Of a stretch of DNA of 64,000 nt, positions 60,450-64,000 are shown piece after piece; position 1 is the stretch's first letter; the number at the start of each line of letters is the position of its first letter. The stretch spans positions 124,001-188,000 of the forward strand of contig BROG01000533.1 in NCBI GenBank assembly GCA_030159075.1. Direction: 5' to 3'. The position numbers were made by a program, and so were the translations under genes. A model generated the notes under the pieces. The model was not told the origin of the DNA and ran no database searches. It saw only the letters and a list, made by a program, of their open reading frames with translations. This DNA is from Atrina japonica (lineage: Eukaryota; Mollusca; Bivalvia; Pterioida; Pinnidae).

Positions 60450-61932
60450 CTCCCAGGTATCACAAAACGTTATGAAAACGTTTCCAAAACATTTCAATTT
60501 GGTTTAAGAAACATTTCCTAAAACTTTTTTTAAATAGCGTTATTTGGATGGTTTTTAAAACGTTTTAAAACATTTTCAAAAAACAATACAACAACGTTTT
60601 AACACATTTTCAGAAAACATTATTGAACAACGTTTTAAAACATTCTCAGAAAACATTATTGAACAATGTTTTAGAAACATTTTGTTAAAAACTTTTTCAT
60701 AAAATATTTTGATAATGTTATCAAATATAGCATGTAAAAAGTTTTTTAAAATCTTTTCTTGAAATGTTTTGAAAATGTTTCAATTTCAGGAAACGATATA
60801 TATATAACATCTCAGATACCAAAGTATAAATTTTAGGATATCCAGGACACAGATACAAATCCGGCAAAAATGGACAAACACGGACCTCTGGAAACCAAGA
60901 GGTGGGATCAGGTGCCATGGAGTGAGCATCCCCTGTCGACCGGTCACACCCCGCCGTGAGTCCACAGTCAAGTCCAAATGAAATACGTGAGGAACGAATC
61001 GTCGTCACAATTGGTACAGATGTCCCAACAACCGCCAACGAAAAGGCAACTCAACATTTCACCCAGTGAAACAGAATAATCGCAAAACAAGACTATTGTA
61101 CCGACCGTAAAATTTGCGTTGACATCAAACACGGTTTTCGATATCCCTGTGTCAATAATTTGTCAATGATTTCTCAGTATACTTCTGCATATGAAATGTT
61201 CATATGTTGAATACGCCAAGGCATATCGAGTCATTTGTGAAATGTAAACTCCATATGTGGGTGATTGTGGGATATTACTACTTAAATGTTGAAAATTAAC
61301 GATTGGAAAGCCAAAAACGTCGATTTTGTCGTATAGCTTGGTTGTTAATTTCCCGTCTGGGTCTATAGTTAGTGAAATGTCTATGTATGAAGCATATGTA
61401 CTTGATTCAGCTGTATCTTTAATTTCCTGTTCGCTGGGAAATATCGCATTCACATATGTATGAAAATTGTCATTATTAATTGACAAAACGTCATCGATAC
61501 ATTTAAATGTCAAATTTGATACCGCTAAAAACGTCCCAAAAGGTACTTGTAAAGAGTCAATTTGTCTATCAAACTAAAACGTTTTGAAAAACGTCATTAA
61601 AACGTCCCAAAAAGTACTTGTAAACAATTAATTTTTCTATCAAACTAAAATGTTTTTAAAACATTTCTAAAACATTTTCATTATTTCGTAGTAGAAATGT
61701 TTTTGCACAATATCCTATAGAAATGTTTTTAAAAAGTCATTAAAACACCCAAAAAGTACTTGTAAACAGTCAATTTCTTCTCTCAAACTAAAATGTTTTT
61801 AAAACATTTTTAAAACAGTTCACTAACATTCAGAAACGTTTCTAAAACGTTTTTAAAATGTTTAAATGGAAATGTTACTACAAAACCATTTTGAAACCTT
61901 TTAAAAATGTTTCAAAATGTTTTGTGTTAACT
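60450..61932. mobile_element. Composite element: inverted AAAACGTTTT-like arms around an RT fragment
   Basis: The left arm (about 60450-60790) and right arm (about 61540-61932) are degenerate runs of 'aaaacgtttt/aaaacatttt' words whose outer ends are inverted ('cacaaaacgttatgaaaacgtttcc' versus reverse complement of 'gtttcaaaatgttttgtgt'). The element interrupts the 62 bp array, whose unit resumes at 61933, so it is an insertion of about 1.48 kb. Confidence 0.7.
60808..61540 (-). pseudogene. Reverse-transcriptase relic inside the composite element
   Basis: The minus frame 61163-61513 reads FKCIDDVLSINNDNFHTYVN, keeping both Asp of the YxDD-type motif (CIDD), then LYDKIDVFGFPIVNFQHL and YGVYISQMTRYALAYSTYEH, then a stop. 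The 3' part (60808-60975) matches 26720-26882. The upstream palm motifs (IPMGTNC) are missing, so it is not functional. Confidence 0.8.
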
Positions 61933-62061
61933 GAGCTGTTTATCTTGGTGTATCTGTATCTGTAGGAATAGGACCAGTGGTGATAGATGTAGACTCCTGT
62001 TTTGGTGACTTATGAATGATTTGTAGATCTCATGTCACCAATTTTACTATATAGTTTATGA

Positions 62062-62119
<58 letters not shown>
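62062..62119. repeat. (CT)n microsatellite
   Basis: About 58 bp of pure CT. Confidence 0.95.
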
Positions 62120-62123
<4 letters not shown>

Positions 62124-62761
62124 TAAAATTCTACAACAATGCCATTAGGCATGCATATAGACAAAAGAAATCCAACATCATTTCAATAGCATATTATACA
62201 CAGCCAGGTATATTTTGGAAATTTCAAAATAGATTGCACTTCTAGAAGGCACATTAAAGCTCTATACATTTATCATGTTATTTCATCTTTGATAAGAATT
62301 GAAATTATGAGCTCTGGTTCCAAGTTTGAACGTATGTTCTCGTTTGTGGTCAGATAAGTCTACAGTATGAACAAGAGAACTGTAAGTGAATTTTGATAGA
62401 TACTAGATATAAAAATCAGAAATAATAATATGCATAGTGACATACACACATGCAGCATGTGTTTGGTCTTGATTCAGATAATTACCGAATGTCGTGTATC
62501 TAGGGACACATTTTATTGATCAACTCTATAATATTTCATATTTTGGTGACCTTTACCGAGAATGTAAAAATGATAGTGCTGTTTTGTAATTCATACATGG
62601 TACTTCACATACTCGATCAACAGCTCTTTTAACTATATGATAATATCTTGGTTCATTTCGATTCTGTCTGTCAACACAGAAGTATCACTGTTTTTAAGTA
62701 GAAGTTAAGTGTGTGATCTAATTTGTAAAACAAATCTGTTAAGCTAGATACTAACAGTAAA

Positions 62762-64000
62762 ATGAATACTGAATTTTGGATATGCGTGGCCATTCTGCTT
62801 TCGGTTTCTCTGGAGACACACGGAATGAGGAAACGCTCAATCAGTAAGTTGACATATTTTTTGATAAATTTTCAGTTTTATTTCACTACTGTATTGACAT
62901 TCAACAGATTTCGAATCAAACCAGGGTCTCTGTGACCGAGTGGTTAGAGCATCGCGCTTTTAATCATAAAGTATCTCACTTGTGGTCAGCACAGGTTCAG
63001 TTCTGGCCGCCACCATATAGCTGAAAAATTGTTGAGTGTGGCGTAAACACTTAAAAATTCAAATTGAAATTCGAGTTAACCCACTCAGTTTTCAAAACTA
63101 ATTTTCATATAAATATAATGCCAGGTAGTTTGTGGTTAACTTAAAGGTCAATTTTTTGTTTTGTTTTGTTTTGTTGTTTTTTTTTTTTCTTTCTTTTTTT
63201 TTGAATTATTGTCTCGCTTTTTAGTACACTTGAGAAAGGTTAGGTTTGTTTTAGCGCATTGTGGCACTGCTTTCAGCCTCTTCCTTCTAGTTTGGAAATG
63301 TTCGTGTATCTCACGGAACCTAACATTATTGTGTAAAAACGTTTACCAAGGTCTGTTCAATTTAGTTTCAACAGCTGTTTCTGTATGAACGAAAACAAAT
63401 TATTTGTGTTAAAAATCTATTTTAAAAACAAACAAAAAAGTCGATAGCAAAACCAGAAAAAATATTTATGACGGAATCCTTGAAAAGGCTCCTTGAAAAT
63501 CACATGAAATCACCCTATTTAACCGATATCTTGCTATTGCAGTCTTGACTCCGAAGGAACAAGTCATTCATCCGCTATTTTTGCTATAAAAAATTTTATA
63601 ATTTGTTTTGCTATAAAATCATGTTGATGCAATTCATCAAATATGAACGTATTGGTCAAGACTCATCTATAAAGTTTCTCTTTGTAGGAAACACAACGAC
63701 AGCATCACAACACAGAGACCACGCTGTAGCCTTTACAGCTATTCTCCATGTCAGAGACTCTATAACCTTGTGAGATCAGCAACCCGTCCCATACAACAAA
63801 GTTTTAACGAATATCGGTAACGTGTATGACACCAATAGTCATCATTTTAAGGCACCACTGAGTGGTATCTACACGTTTTCTGTATCTATGATGGGCCATC
63901 CCAATAATGGCATTCATCTTGAATTGGTGAAAAATCATTAGTCAGGCTTTGGACCCAAGGAGGGGGTCAATACGAGCTCTCATCTCAAACCATCAACATT
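62762..64000 (+). pseudogene. C1q-domain gene copy, disrupted and cut by the window edge
   Basis: Exon 1 (62762-62843) encodes a good signal peptide (MNTEFWICVAILLSVSLETHG) and ends at GTAAGT in phase 1. The C1q exon starts at 63688 after 'tttgtag', matching the 56434 exon. It reads HAVAFTAILHVRDSITL, then TGA (63771-63773) where the intact gene has GGC, then DQQPVPYNKVLTNIGNVYD and HHFKAPLSGIYTFSVSMMG. Near 63936 bases are missing relative to KNEKELVRLY, shifting the frame. No counterpart of the 60 nt linker exon was found. Both lesions lie within the domain, so it is probably a pseudogene. Confidence 0.8.
62925..63060 (+). mobile_element. tRNA-derived SINE in the intron of the C1q copy
   Basis: The head 'gtctctgtgaccgagtggttagagcatcgcgctttt' (A box) is followed by 'cacaggttcagttctgg' (B-box-like), then a short body ending 'gctgaaaaattgttgagtgtggcgtaaacac'. 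A shorter member of the 22443 family. Confidence 0.75.

Overview
The window looks like nuclear DNA of a marine lophotrochozoan, most likely a bivalve mollusc. It is AT-rich and gene-sparse, its genes have short exons and long introns, and (AT)n arrays, foldback MITEs, tRNA-derived SINEs and decayed retroelements are everywhere. Secreted C1q-domain and sulfotransferase genes are families that are typically expanded in molluscs. The organism call is inference from gene and repeat content.

The left part carries three minus-strand genes. At 1.3-6.2 kb, five exons join in phase into a complete 322-residue cytosolic-type sulfotransferase; its first intron appears to be GC-AG. At 9.8-12.1 kb lies an uninterrupted 762-codon frame that fuses a protein kinase domain to a C-terminal Nudix-like domain, the most unusual protein here. 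At 18.5-29.2 kb, six small exons join into a 138-residue secreted EF-hand protein. Around and inside these genes are SINEs, MITEs, minisatellites, a GIY-YIG relic, and an array of TGACCTT motifs.

The middle (32.7-51.0 kb) is a direct tandem duplication of a ~9.1 kb unit. Copy A is about 32742-41921 and copy B about 41922-50980. Each copy holds part of a broken Tc1/mariner transposase, a broken copy of EF-hand exon 1, a dead reverse-transcriptase relic, and a Polinton/Maverick-derived element. That element has ~0.4 kb terminal inverted repeats rich in promoter-like motifs, a frameshifted N-terminal piece of a type-B DNA polymerase, and a divergent small TATA-led ORF followed by a histone-type 3' stem-loop. 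Paralogous blocks flank the tandem pair at 31.7-32.35 and 51.3-52.26 kb.

The right part carries a three-exon secreted C1q-domain gene (52501-56855, plus strand). Its second intron is mostly a ~2.9 kb minisatellite with a ~740 bp higher-order period. A paralogous C1q locus at 62.8-64.0 kb is broken by a stop codon and a frameshift and runs off the window. Between them are MITEs and a composite element in which inverted arms of AAAACGTTTT-like repeats enclose a reverse-transcriptase fragment. No non-coding RNA gene, CRISPR array or operon was found.
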